64,000 bases of DNA from Toxotes chatareus (taxonomy: Eukaryota; Chordata; Actinopteri; Toxotidae), in assembly GCA_016801885.1 (NCBI GenBank), contig CM028895.1:4364001-4428000 (forward strand). Reading direction: 5' to 3'. Below are positions 15,101 to 30,000 of the stretch, in pieces (position 1 is the stretch's first letter; each line of letters opens with the position of its first letter). The notes beneath the pieces are model-generated. The model did no database searches and was not told the DNA's origin. It saw only the letters and a program-made list of their open reading frames with translations. The translations under genes and the position numbers were made by a program.

Positions 15101-18100
15101 TCAGCGCTCCTTGCTCATTCACAACAGCCAGAAGTCTCCAGAATCATGCAAAGTCCCTGCAGGTCAGTGGCTCCAAGTAAAAACCAAAGCTTTCAAAGAC
15201 CTGTTATATCTAATATCACTTCCTTTTAAGTGGGATGAATAGTGACAAGTCTTAAGCACATTCTGCTTTCACGCTGTAGTTTTTATTTATTTATTTATTG
15301 ATGGATTAATTGCATCCATGCAGGTTTTTAAGAGCCACTGATAGCACAGTTCCTCTTTATTGCATCTTGTCACTGTTTCCTACTACTCATGCCAGGCCTT
15401 ATTAGTCATCTTAATAGACATTATTCAACACTGACCACACTATCCAGAAGCATTTTTCAAAAATGTCATATTAATTTAATTTTAAATTGTGAACTCCAGC
15501 TGGTCCTGGACGACTCTGAGAGGATCAGGGACGCCCTGCAGAACTTCAGGCCGGTGCTGGCTGAGATCTCTGCTGTGTGTGACGTCAGCACGCAGGAGGA
15601 GAGGCTGGACCAGAATGACCAACAAGTCCACAACATGCAACGCAACATCCTAGAGCCACTGGAGCAACTCCTGCAGGCTGCTGTGGTAGGATGTTCAAAT
15701 TGAGGATTTCCAACAATTTACTGTAGACTTTCCGGTTTTTAGTGACCCCAAATGGCAGTTGGAGGAAACTGCTGTTTTTTTTTTTACCCTGAATTTGGAT
15801 CCTCCCTCTTCCTCTCTGCAGAGAAGATTTTCATTCAGTGACCAGGTCAAACACCTGATGCCCATTTGGGCAGATTGGCTGAATCTGTGGAATCTTTCAG
15901 TTTCAGATGTTGTGGTCGTATTTTGAGACTTAGGGCTGATAAAACTTTAGACAGTGGAAAGTGAGAGGAAACAACGGCAAAGACATGATTTGCAGTAAAA
16001 GTTCTCAGCCAGAGCTGAATCAGGGACATTGTTGCTACACAGCATAGGTCCCAGACAGCTAGTCAAAAATATTTTTACATAAAGTAGTAATCCAGAAAAG
16101 TGGGCGCTAATACAACATGTGAAACCATTTTAACTATAAAGATACGGCTCAGATTTCTCAAAAAGTTGCTGGCAATCTCCTTTTCAGGTGGTGGAGGCGA
16201 TGGAAGCTGAACTTAAGACTATGGAGAAGAATGTTCCGAAGATCAGAACAATTTTGTCCTCCATGGAGAACGCCAACATCACTCTGACAGAACATCTTCA
16301 CAACCGACAGGTGAAGCGATGCAATTATAATTCTTATTTATCCATTTCATGCAAATAACTGCAAGGTACATAGAGAACATGCAAACAGTAGTGCAGTAAA
16401 ATAGTAAAAATATTTAACTTTTAAGATTAAGAGTTAAGCCCCTGCTGTTAAGCTGTGCTGTGTCCCAAAATGAAATGAAAAACATGACCACTGAAACTAA
16501 AATACCTTCAGCTACTTTCTCAATTCAAGTTACACAGTTATGATTTACTCAAGAGGGAAATAAAATTCTTCTTATGAGAAAAAGATGCAAATCATTGTCT
16601 TACAAAGCTGTAAAAGTACTAAAGTGTTTTGATTTTTATTTGTTTTGCAAACATCACTGTCAACCAACTGCACATCAAGCATTAGTAGTTTGTACAGAGG
16701 TTTAGTTTACACACCTGTTGATTGTGTTCCTGTTTTTACTTGAAGGTGATCCTGGCCAACGTGCAGTCAATGCGGAGGACACTGGAGGAGATGGACAGAT
16801 GCAAAGGAGAGCTTCACCTCCCACAGGGAGCAGAGGACAGCCTGCTGGTCTTCTCCCGAGGCAGACTGCTCCTGCAGCCGCTCGAGGAACTGGAACAACT
16901 CACACAGCAACAAGTCTCACTGCTGGAGGTACAGCATCAAGTCTGAACATCACTGCACAAAGAAAGAGATTTTGTTACTGTCAAGGATCTTCTGCATCTT
17001 TGTTTTGGGAATCTGTGTAAAGATTTTCTCAACTCTCAGCTTTGTTCTTCACAGCACAGTCTCATTAAGAACCACAATATACTACAGTACAACCTAGAAT
17101 GTTTTTCATCAACCTCTGTCACTTTTTAAGTTTTCTCTCTCTCTCTCTGTTTCTCTCGTCTCTTCGTCTAACATAGAAGACTAGGGAGGAGGAGAAGGAG
17201 ACCAGTAAGGATCTTGGCGTCACCACAGTCTCCAATTTTCCTGAAGAGATACAGCAGCTAGACAGACCTCCACACAGGCACTTAGTCAAGGTAATAATAA
17301 TAAGCATAATCACGATGAGGTAGGTGAGGTGGAAACAAAACCACTAGTGTGATGTTTGATTTTAACTTGGCATCATCTTTTGAATTAAACCAATGAAAAC
17401 CTGTTCTTTAATTAAACTTACAGTTTCATGCTACCAGTGTGCTGTTGACCACCACTTTTTAATTAAACTGCTGTGGTAAAAAAATGACAGTCACCAAGTG
17501 CAGGATTCCCACTGGCCACTGAGTTTTAAAAGGAGCATTTTAACATGGAACATAAAGTTAAACTGGCATTTCTGAAGGAATAAAGTCAGGCTTGGTGACC
17601 ATCATTTGCTCCCTGTGCTGTCAGGAATTGGTTGAACCTGCCTGGTACAGGCCTGTCTCCAGAACACATCTCCCTAAATTTGCAGTGTTCATACTGCTGG
17701 GCTGTGAGGCAGGCTCAAGCAAAATCCTCGAATCATATAATTTGTTTTTTGGGGTATCGTTATTATTTTTATTATTGTCCTACTGTACATACCCGATGAC
17801 TGGCAAGTTCTGATGTTGTTTAACAATCATCTAGGCCCAATTTAACTCAGCACAGCTGTTGGGTGTCTGTGGGATCACATTTAGATTACATTAAGACATT
17901 TTTTAAACTGTTTTTTTCCTGTGTAGGCAAATAAATAATATTCCCCAAAAAATCAACAACCCTTTTAAGCAAATATACGTTTGCTAAATTAACATGCATT
18001 CCTCCATTAGACTCCATTAGTCACCAGGTTCAAGATGGTAAACACAGCAAAATGAGCGGATGACTGTTAATGGAGACATGAAGGAACAAGTATTCGTCAG

Positions 18101-21001
18101 AAAGTCAATTTATTGTTCCATTTTCATTTAAATCACGGTTTTCATCATATCATTCACCCTTATCACTAAAAGCAGGAGGCTTTTGAAGTGTCTAATTCAG
18201 AGGAAGAGGAGGATGAGGATGACGAGAGTTGTCACTCGTCGTCCTCTGACACACTAACATGCAGTATTCCAGAGGTAAATCTGAAAAATGATCACAGCTT
18301 AGGAACGCATGTTTCTGCCTACCTCTTTCTTTGGGTTTCGTTCCAAAATGTCTCATTCAACAGCGTAAAAAAAAAAACTGCTGTCGCTAAAACGTCTGTA
18401 TTAAATATCACTGAATTTAAATGATCCAAATACTTCTGGAACAGATATATTTTTAACTTACTAGTTCTGTGTGTTTTGGAATGAAACTCAAAATTTCTTG
18501 GGCTCCTTCTTCCTATATTTTTCCTCCTCTATTTTGTTTTGATTGTCTGAATAGATTTCATCTTTAATATTGCTTCTTCTTCCTGTGGTTTGGAGGCCTG
18601 GAGCTGATTTTGCATGCTGTTGTGTGAGGCGGGCTGTTCTGTCCTCTTATAAATTCACTCCAGCACTGTCAGATGCAGCTGCTTGAAATGTGTTGCTCCT
18701 TGGGAGCCTTTCCTTTCATATATATACGTGTATGTGTGTATGTGTGAGTGCATGGATTTCTTTTGCATTTATACATTTATACAACACATTTATCAGGACC
18801 CAGAGGAGACACTCAACCTTTCAGATGTGAAAAGTGAGGATACTGAGGAAATGAATCCATTGTCAAATGTTGAGGTAGGTGGAGATGAAACTTAGCCTTC
18901 AGTTATTAGGTTGGGTTTTTTTTTCATAATGTTTTCAACATCAGTGTAGTCAGAGGACACACATAACTAATCATAGTCATTTCATTTGTCTTTCAGGAGC
19001 TGGAGAGTTTGGCTCTTCAGTTTTCCTCTGAAGTGGAGATGAGCCCAGAAGGTGCTGAAGCTGGGCTTTTACCTGTGAGGCCTGGGGCTGATACCAACGA
19101 CTCTGGGTCTAAAAATGTTGTAACTGGATTAATAACAGTGGACTCTAAAGCTGAACACCAGTTTGCTTCTGCTGCTGCTGCTGCTCCCCTAGACCAACAT
19201 GACTCATCAAAACATGAAACCTTGGACAATTCAACTTGTGCAGCCGCAATTGAAGACACAAGACTGATTCCTTCAAGACCTATAACTCCATTCACAGCCA
19301 CGAGAGAATCATTGGAGCTCATAGAGGAGGGAGACGAAGATCTGTCTTTGTCCACAGTCCCCCATCAAGACCTGGTAAGTGAATGAGAAAGAAAAGACTC
19401 CCTTTCAAATACATTTCCAACTTTTCCTACAAATTTTCAACTTAAAAAAAAAGTAGAAGACCTCCAACTTTAACATCAAAAGAATGATAAAGCTTGATGC
19501 ACTACATGTTCAGTATCATAATTTGCAATTTTTAAAATCCTGAACTTCACTTATGCTGCATCTAATGTGAAATTTATGAAGTGACTTTCATATTTTCGCT
19601 GTTTTCTCTTCAATGTCCAGGACCCTCTGAAAGATTTGAGGGAACAAAGCGAAGTTAGGAACAGTGAGAACAGTTTGGTGAAAGAATCCCAACAAGTCCA
19701 GGAGTCTTCTAAGGCGCCAGTCAGGTAAAAGACAAGGGACGAGTCGTAGGAACTGACGACAACTCACATGCACGTAACATACCAAAGATTCAGGTGTGTT
19801 GTGTGTTTCCTTTGGTCCGTAGCTTGGCAGGACATGAAGAAGATGAGAAGGAGCAGCTAAGGTGGACTCGACTTTATAACCAGATCTCTCAAAAACTGAC
19901 CACTTTGAAAAAAGTTCAGGAGGAGCATCAAACCTCAGTCAGCTCGGGAGATGCAGCGACCCATGAAAAGGTAGGAAAATACAGCAAAATAAAAAGTCCG
20001 TTTCTGATTTTTAGGATGTTCAAGACAGGTTGATTATGAGCATTGGAAGAGACGTTAGGTGGATAAATGGTGAGATAGGACCACAGTAGACGGAGACAAA
20101 ATTATCCATCACATCTGTTACTGGGGCAACAGTGGGCTAAACCCTCTGCCTCTGTGCCATCCCTTTCAGAGCTGTAAAGATGCTTGTTTACATAATGAGA
20201 GGGACCAATAACAGAAACCCTTAAAAATGCATGATGATATAATTGGTGTGCTCTCAAAATGTTATTGAAAAATATTAAATACGAAGAAGAAAATTATGGT
20301 TCTGATGTCAAAACAGTTACAAGGAAAAATGTTTGCCTTGAACTGAAAATGAATGAGCGCAGTTGTAGTCCTCCCATCCTTTCTTCTTTCCTTCAGCGGG
20401 GGTGAAACCTAAACCACAACTGTCTGGTTTTGTTTTAGGTTCCACTAAAGGAGCTGATGTCAACTGGATCTGCTTCTGCTGTTCTCCAGCGGACACATGA
20501 GTCCATTGCTGTGCTAAGACAAATAGTATGTGCAATAAAAAGAGATATATTTGGATCTCTGTAGTTTAATAAGCTAATCAAAAGTAGAACAAATGCTTTA
20601 AAGTTTACTCTTGACAGTTTAAGGTATGTGAACTGAAGCAAAGAAACATTTCTGATTGTTTAAGTAGAAAAATAGCTTTACACGTGTAGCAATAGGCAGC
20701 AGTTCTTGTCTATGAGTCTTGTTGCCAAATTTAAGTCAGACCATTGGAGAAAAAGGTTTATTTTACCCTGGGAAATCCGGCATTTAGTGATAGTGATGAT
20801 CATTTATATAATGTTTCCCAGGTGAAGTCTGCAGACAGTTCTCATCCAGGTGTGAAGGAGGATTTGTACGAGGCTCTCCGGAGGGTCCTCCTATGTCTGG
20901 ACTCCTGGACCGACTTTCTGTTGACTCCTGGTGGTGCTGGTGAAGATGAAGCCCAGCTGAGGCTGCTGCAGCAGGAGGTGACTGACCAGAATGCTGCTCA
21001 A

Positions 21002-21057
<56 letters not shown>

Positions 21058-24000
21058 ACTGTATTTAAAAATACTTACACTCTCCTGTTTTGGCATTTCT
21101 GTCTAAATTCCTGCGTAGTGTGTATCAGCTGAGCTGGAGACTCTTAATGAGCTGTTGAATAACGTGGAATCAGAGACCAGCCCTGGACTTTGGAAGGAGG
21201 AACCAGACGCTTACCACTGTTTGACCTGCCTTCAAGAGTGTCTTCGTACTGTCCAGCTGGTCTCCACCTCATCCAACAATCAGCTCACTGAAGATCTGGG
21301 CCTCAAGAAACAGCATCAGGTTTGAAATTGAGCTTGATTTATTCCAGGAGAAAATTGTGAATTGTCACAGCCTCAAGCGATATTAACCATATAATAACTT
21401 TTAATTAAGCAAAATTTGAATTGGAGAACTTGTAATGGAGTATGTTTACTTCTCAGTACTTTCTCCATCACTGATCTGAGCCACAAACACAGATTTTTTT
21501 TTTTTTACCTTCTGCAGGAGTTCTTCAACCAGCTGTGTATTTTGGACGTGTTTGAGCTCGAACAGAGGGAGATATTCCCAAGTCTAAAAGAAGCTCCTAG
21601 TTTGGAGGTAACAAGTGCTACACAGCTTTGTATAAGTGTGTGTTTATGCATGTTGACATGCCAGTATGTACGTGGTACAAAAAGTTTGGCAAATATAGCA
21701 ACACTACTGCCTTACAAGAAATGGCCTCTGTGGAATGATTTTGTAATAGAAGCATTACAGGCTGTTACTGAGGGATTTCAGATTTTAATGGCACATGCAT
21801 GATGCACAGTTTTAATTGCAGACTAATGTCAAGTTAAGGTTTTTAAAAATCTGCTATTGAACTCCGCTGTAGTTGGACTGGAAACATGATACAGGATCTG
21901 TGTTTCCGAAGTTAATGGTATTCGCCTTAAACTCTGTGCTCCTCCTGTGTCTCTCAGCAGTGTGTCCTGGGCAGACATCTGAGGGAGAGTCCAGGGGAAA
22001 AAGCCAAGCTACAGCAAGTAGCCCGGTCCTTGCTTCAGGGGGTAACTTGCCTCCTAGAACTGGGTGAAGAATGCATAAAAGAAAGGCAGATTAGTCAGGT
22101 TCACAACCGCAGCCAACTTCAAGCCGTTCTCTGCAGGCACAAGGTATCTCACTGTGCTTTCAGCAAGTTCTTCTAAACAGGCAGGTGAAGCCCACAGTTA
22201 AGTTGGGCACTTTCCCAAGAGTGCGTGGAAGCCTCTTGATTGTTTTTCAAAGAGACAGCCATTGCTAAAACAGCCTCAAACAATCAATGACTAGACTTAA
22301 CACAGAGATATTTAGATCACATCCACTGCCTCATTTCTCTCTTCACTCTTGTTGCCTACTTTGCAATTATCTCTCTTCACTTCTGTCATAAATCTGGTCT
22401 CTTGGTGATGCAGAAGCTCCTGCAGGTCCTCGGGTCTCAGTTGGCTTTTGTGCAGCATCTATTCCAGCGTGAGCCAGAAGTACTCAAGTGTCAAGAGGAT
22501 AAGCGGCTACAGCTGGAAGTCAGGGCCAAAGCTTTGCAGCAACAGGCCCTGGAACAGGAAGTGGCTTCTCAAAGGAGGCTGCAGGTTTGTAGTGCACCTT
22601 TGCTAAAGGCCATAAGAATTCATATAAACACAAATGAGAAGTTTCTTGTGGAGTACTTGATTTTTTTTTTTCTGTTTCGGGGTGTCTATGCCCCAAAATC
22701 AAATGTTAAAATAGATGTGTGGGTTTCTGTTTGGGCCTGGCATAGGAGTGGACCCTCTGGGAGGATAATTGTGGTCAGCTGGGTAGAGTTTTGGATGAGT
22801 CTGAAGCCCTCATCAGCAGCGGAGAACCGGAGGGAGACGAGGAGGAGTTTGTAATACAGCACAGACTAGATGCCTGCCAGGTAAACCTGATCACCCTGCA
22901 CACAGACACAGCATCTTTACTTTTCTCATCAAACTTTTCCTTACCTGCTCCTCTCGCTTTCTCTCATTCTGTCCCCTGGCTTTATGTAGCTCCTTTTTAC
23001 TCTCGACATTCTTTCTCTCCCAGGCTTGCATTTGGTTTGTTCATCAACGTGCTGTAATTCAGTTTTGCAAATGTGCAGAAACTGAGGGCACAGTTTCAGC
23101 AGAGGCAGTAGCAAGAGAAGCATATGTGTCAACAGGGCATCAGAATTAAATAGTGTGATACCAGAAACCACTTTTACTGTTTTGGTTTAGATTTCTTCCT
23201 GTAAAAAGAACATGTGTAAAGGGAGGTTTATACTAAGTAATGAAGGCCATGCTGAGGACAATGCTGGTGAGTGTTTTAGTTCAGCCGTCAGGTGTTGTCA
23301 GATTAATGGAGGCCCGATCCTCCCGGTGACCTCCTGCTTTGGTTCTTTTAGACCATTTGCCTGTTTTCAAAGTCTTCTTTCGTTTTTGGTAGTATTAATA
23401 GATTAATGGGTTGGATTTGATGGGACAAAGACAGACAAAGAGAGCTGTTGCCATAGCAGTGGATGAGTGAGTTGGCACAAAGATATTGAGGCAGAATAAT
23501 AATGTGGTTGGTTTGTTTGTTTCTGTATTAATTTTCTTCTTTTCTCCTCATGTTCTTCATTACTTTGCAGCTATTCTCTGAATCATCTTTTCATTTTATA
23601 CCTTTCCATCATCCTCTGCCATTTTTAAATGTCATTTCATATTTTTAGACTAATGCTCTTGAACACCTCATCTCCTCTACAGTGCATCACATTTGCTCCA
23701 TGCTGACCCTTCAAATGTTAGTGCTAAGAGAACGTCACAGAGTTTGTTCTAAGCTTGACATAAGTGCCCTCATTCCCCTCGTCATTCAGCAAACACTGGT
23801 CCAGTTAGACGAGCGCGGAGCTGCTTTAGGACTTCTCCTGGATCAGTGCAAGGTGCTGCAGGCAGAGCCAGTGTTTTCTGCCTCAGTCAGCCAGGCAGGA
23901 GGTGCTCTGGAGCTGCGATGGAGGAGTGCTTTCAGGCGGACGGAGCAGGAGATTCAACGCTGCAGAGACATCCAGGACCTCCGGGCCAGGTGGGACAGGC

Positions 24001-27000
24001 TCAGAAATACCAATGTGTAACTTCTGGTGAAAAACTTCTGGGATTATTGTGCTTTAGAAGTCTTTATTATCCACAAGAGCAGGCCAGGCAGTTTTAATTA
24101 TTGCCTGGCCTGTCTGACAAATGTTACTGTCTGGAACAGCCACATCAGCGATTTTGTTCATGGATACAAAATAAAACTATCATGCCAAAGTGTTTCTTCA
24201 CTCCACGGGTTTTGGCTATCAGGGACTGAATGTTATTTCACTACTTCTCAGGTCCTACAAAGTCTGTTTTTTTTTTTTTTTTTTTTTTTTTGTTATTTCC
24301 ATGAGGATCTGCAATGTCCGTAAAGCATACCATGAAAAAAAAAGAGGTCATGCAAGGTGAATATGTGAATGATAAATGGTCTTAGTTTGCTTCAGGCTAT
24401 TGGGTTTTAATCTTGCCTAGAAATATGTCACAGGATTTAGTCAGTACATTTGAACGAAACACGCAGACTGTGTTTCCACATGAAATTTGCTGTTCACAGC
24501 AACATTTCAACAATCTGTTGTTCACACGCTCTAATCTGTTTGTATCTGGTGCACAGCCATGACATCAGAGCAAATAAAAACACATGCCACACATCCACAG
24601 TATTATTTATTAGTACTGGACCCAAACCTCTGTGGTTTTCTGTCATGTTCTGCCCCACTGGATGAGCTACGTTTTTCTTATCCTCCCCACAGATTCCAAA
24701 CAGGCTTCGCCACGGCCAGTAAATGGCTGGTTGCTGCCAACAAACACCTGAAGACGTGGTCAGACCTGGCGGACACCTCAGACCTGAGCCAGGAATGTGT
24801 TCACAATAATCTAATCAAGCTGCTGGTAAGGCTCTTGTATCTTCTCATCACCTTTCCGTACGACTAAAGCAGAAAGCTGTCGGCTAAGGCCTTTAACCTA
24901 AAGAAAAATAACATCCCAAACAGAAAAGGCAGTCTGGTGTTTTGAATCTCCAGCATTGTTTCCCATTATTTATTCTTTTTTAGATTTGCATTCTCTTGAA
25001 TTGTTTTTGTTTTTGAAATTTGCTTTATTTTAACTATAAAGTTATTATAAATATGTACAAACTAACCAAAGTGAAGCTCATCACTTAAACTCAAACTTCA
25101 CTGGCAGATTTTCAAAATAAAGTAACAGTACAAACATGCTTCATTGCACCCATAACGCAGCCATAGGACAAGATTTTACTGCATCCAGACACTGGTTAAC
25201 CTCTGACTCTCTCCACAAGGACTTCTCCATGGAGGTGGAAGCCATGTCAGTGCAGAGGGCATCAGTTTGCAGGGAAGCCGCTCAGCTGCTGCACCTGAGG
25301 GAAGCTGATTGTCCCGGCCTGAGAGCTCAGATCGCCCAGCTGGAGGCCAGCTGGAGCCAGCTCACCTCTGATCTGTCCAAGATACAAGACCAGCTGCACC
25401 AGGTGCAGTTTTTCTCCTGTGCTCGACCACGTACCCCATGAACTCTCAACTTTGCTGCTTTCCAGTTCTCCCTTGAATTAAAACTTAATGGTCCACATTC
25501 CATGGAAGTGGTGTTGGTTTACAAAAAATAATTAGGCATTGAGAAATCCCTTCTGGTAAAGGGAGTGCAAACTTCACTTCAACCATGCTGACATCAGTTT
25601 TGGGGTGATTGAGGATAAGGAGGAGAAGGACACTTTTAATGTTTCTTCACCATTTATCACCAGTGAATGGAACCAGATATTCTATTTTATAATAATTAAG
25701 TTAGATTTAGGTTTGACAGAAGGTTCATTTTGATGTCTTACATTTTGGCAATCACCTCAGGACAGGATGAAAAGATCTCATCTGCCAAAGAAAGATTTAA
25801 TAATTTGGACAGGCACAAAGGTCAGATTGTAACAGAACTGATGTTTTCATTATGGCTACCTGGCTTGATAAATGAAATAAGATTATTTTAAAGTTAGAAA
25901 TGAAAGTTAAAAGTAACTCCCTTCCTTCTGTGTTGTCTGTTAGCGGCTGCTGGCTCGATGGCCACCGGTGGAGCTGCTGTCTGACCTGGAGGACTGGCTG
26001 AAGAAGCTGGAGGTTTGGCTGAGCCAGGAGAAAGAAACAGTTCTCAAGGCCAAAGATGCTGCTCAGATCACTGAAGTCCTGCGGCGCTTCCAGGTGCTCA
26101 TACCTCCACTATTCACTGGTTTTTACATCCACTTTTCTTTAATCAGAGGTTCAATTTCAGTGGTTATTTCAACTCAGGATCTTTTATTCAGGATTATTTA
26201 TTCAAACTACTCATTTTGAGTTGCCTTAACTTCAGAAATTCATAGTTAGATTATGTGTGCAGACAAAAGAGAGACACATCTCCGAGGTATATTCTGTACT
26301 ATTAAACATAAATTACATCTTGATCCTTGATTTTGTTGCGAACATTTCAAAGCCCCCCCTCATATGTTTTTCATTACTGATTTCTATGTATTCAATATTC
26401 TTTCTCAGGAGTTAAAGGCAGGCATTGTCAGTGGGCAGCTCATCCTTGACTTCTTGTGCCAGTCCGGGCCACAGGTGGTGGGACCGGATCTCCAGGCTCT
26501 CTGGTCTGAGCGTACGATGTTTGCTGAGACACTCGGTGCCCTTAGACTCCAGTGGCTGCACCTGCAGAGGGAGCTGGAGAGCCAGGTCAGTATCTCATCT
26601 ACCAATATACAATAGAACACTGCTACCTGTAGAATTTAAAATTTAAAACAAAAGAGCCGACTGTAACTTTCTTTAAGTTTTCAGGCTTAATACTTTGTGC
26701 TGATACTGTGTTGTATCAGCACAAATGTTGTTGCTGATGGTTCATCTTGTTACTGGAGCCTATTAGACTGTAAACATAATTCCATTTATGTCGACGTCTT
26801 ATTTAACTCTCCAAATCAACTGAATTTTCCATTTCTGACTGTTATTCGAACGCATGGATGAGCCACTGTTTGGCTTTGCCCCCTCAGATACGTGGAGCTG
26901 AACAAATGCATCACACTTGTGCTGTCAGAGAGAGGCGGCTACAGCATCTTCATGATTTCATAAAGCGACAGAAAAGGCAGCTGAATCAGTGGAAACAACC

Positions 27001-30000
27001 CACCAGTCAAACTCTGGCTCGTAAATCTCTGCTAGAGTGGGAGGTACAGTAACAGGAAGCAAGCGGGTGTGTGTTTGTTGTGCTCATCCTGCTGCTGTGC
27101 TCAGATCTGAGGTTGCTCTGCTTTTTTTTTTTTTTCTTCCAGGGAGTTGTAGGCAGAGTGAAGGAGGTGGCTGCAACTTTGCAGGAGTTGAAAACCACAC
27201 GAGTACATGTTGAAAAGGAAGTGGAGCATCCTTGTGATATCGCTTTCTCAAACCAGGCAGAGAGTGTTAGTCATGACTGCGAGGATCTTAGTCAACAGGT
27301 AAAACATAAATCTGCTAGTGCAATTAGAAACAGGGAGAAAATAATTTCCTCCAAAACAGGTGAATTAAAGCACTACTTGTTACTGTGAGTTATTAAAAGC
27401 TGTAAATCCAGTGCTAAAGCAGATGATGAGACATATATTGCTCTTCCATTCCATATACAATCACACTGATAACTTCTCACTGAAGAGAATTTAATTTACA
27501 TTTAATTTAGAAGTTACCACAAAGTGAAGACACTAACGTAGTTACCATACGAGTCAATAGTCTATCAAGGACCAAGGATCAATACTCTTACATCTTTATA
27601 TTAAAATAAACCAGCAGAGCTTTATTTCTGTAAATACCTGTTCCTCAAAAATGTTGGATAGATGCTCCCTGTCTGTCAGGAAAACTGCATTACAAATCCT
27701 CATCCAGCTTCTCTCTGGTAATTTTCAGATGGAAGCTCTGAGACCAGCTCTGCAACAGACTGTTGCGGAGTGGAGTTGTTTTGAGAAAGATCTGAGGGAG
27801 GTTTCTCTGCACACCACCAGGGTGCGCTGCGATCTGCAGCATCAGCGAGCTCCTCTGTTCTCGCTAAAGCAGGCAGAGGGATACATGGCCCTCCTCCAGG
27901 TGAGCAAAAGCATCTTTTATGCACTCGCACATAAAGGCTTTACAGCTACAAGACGAAATAATCACATCTTGTATGACGGCTTTTAAGCTACAAAAGAAGA
28001 AGTCACAAAGAAGCTTTTTGTTATTGTGAAACCACCAGCTGTTACTGTGTAAAGTTAAAATCCTTTCCACCTCGTTGTGACAGATTCAGTAAAGGTGTGG
28101 GCGTACATGGACGTCAAGCTCTCAGTTCTTTTCAGTCCCTAAACTTAGGCTTTGGGGAAGTAAATGCACCACTAAAGAGGGAATGTGAAAGAGCAGTGTT
28201 TTTCTCTGCACAGCAACTCCAGGGGCAGGCTGGAGAAGGAGAAGAGCTTTGGGCAGCTGTGGAAAAATTGTTCCAGAGACTCGTGAAGACTCTTCATTGT
28301 GGAGCAGCACAGGCACTGGGTGACCAAGTGGAAGGAGAGCGAAAACGGTCAGTAGCATAAATTACAAGATTGACTGTGTCAGTGAATCAGATTTAAACAT
28401 CAAGTGGAAAAAAATTCCACATACCATCACGATTCAGTGAAAACCATGTATTTACAAATTTAATTTAAATTCTCCTACTTGCATCAAACGCATTGTCACA
28501 ACACTGAAAACAGGGCTGAGCCCACAGGCCACACATAATACCTATTATATACACATAATACACCACTACAGGAAAGTAAAACTAGTGACAGTATTATCCT
28601 AAAGACCTCGTTTGTGGGAGGAATCTCTGACCCCATCTCCTGTCTGTCAGTGTCAATAAAATCATATGATACAAGTTAAATAGACAGTCGTGACCTTCCT
28701 GTGTGCAGATGAACATTACACAGTTATTGAGCACTGACGTATTGTGGCTTTGTCAGGTGGAAGGACCTGGTGCAGGAGCTGCAGGATGAGCACTTGAATG
28801 CTGGGGAGACACTTTCCCTCTGGCGGGAATACGGTCGTCTCTCTGATAACTGCTCCCTTCACCTGCAGCACCTGTGGCTTCAGTGGGAGGAGCTGTTGAG
28901 TTCTTCACTTTCACCTGAACAGGACACACAGGCCACGTTTCACTTAGTGGAGGTGAGTTTAGGAGCCTTTTAGCAGAGTGAATGAATGAGGGATGAAGTT
29001 TAGAGTAAGCGTGCACACACATGTATGCAAACATTATTTTTTTGTTTTTTTTAAGAACTGTATGAAGATATATAAAATAAGATGGGATAAATCCTGGATC
29101 CTGAAAAAAGTAGAAGACATTACACTCGTGACATGAAGATGATCAAAACTCGGCGACATCCTTGTACGTTCATGTCAGAAACACTGATTTGTTTATTCGT
29201 GGCTCCCGAACATCTACGAATTCGATGTATTTTAAGCAGTGGAACTGGAACTCATTTCTGGTATTGCTGAAGGTCACTGAGAGAAATTCCATGCTTGACT
29301 CATCCTGTTCCTGGTGTTGATTCAGAAAGTCTGTGCTTTACATTCACCATTTAATTAAATGTTTTTCTCAGTGACCGGTCTCCTGTTCTTGGAAAGGAAC
29401 AGGCAGCATGCACTCATGGGCAGAAATATCAGCGATGATTTGTGCTGTGTTCGTGCACCTGTTGTACTTATGCTTAGTTCAGATGCTGCATTACGTGCTG
29501 TTTTGCACATTCATGCAAAAAAACAAGCTTTAGGGTTTCCATTCATGTCATGTTTTCTATTTCTGCTCTCTTTAAAAATATGCAGGAAAGTGTATTTTGG
29601 ATCACTTGAGTCAGAGCCATTTGTGGGAAACCAGGTTTCCATTTCATGAAGAAAAAAGCAGCTACAGTGTTATGATCAATTATTGATCAAAACAGTTGGA
29701 AAGATGATGATTGGAAAGACTATTTCTCAATTGCTTTCCTTATGAACCTATTCCTTTATCAGTCAAAGTGATTATGTTCTTCCTCTCACTTTTTTATCTC
29801 TAGAAGTTGCAGGGTGTTGCTGAGAACTTGCAAAGCAGTGTGGGAGATGTGCTGGAGGCCTCCAAGCCTCTTACTGGCCGGTTAGAGCCACTGGCCTCAA
29901 ATTTAATCCAATCAGAGACCAGACTGCTGTCACGTGATGTCCTGTGGCTGAGCCAGGCAGTGTCAGGGAAAAGGAAAAGTCTGCAGGTGAGAACATTTGT

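Noticed and set aside
23682..23789. Upstream extension of exon 41
   Set aside because: The frame is open, but the ctctacag acceptor upstream would put the exon in the wrong phase, and the sequence lacks rod character.
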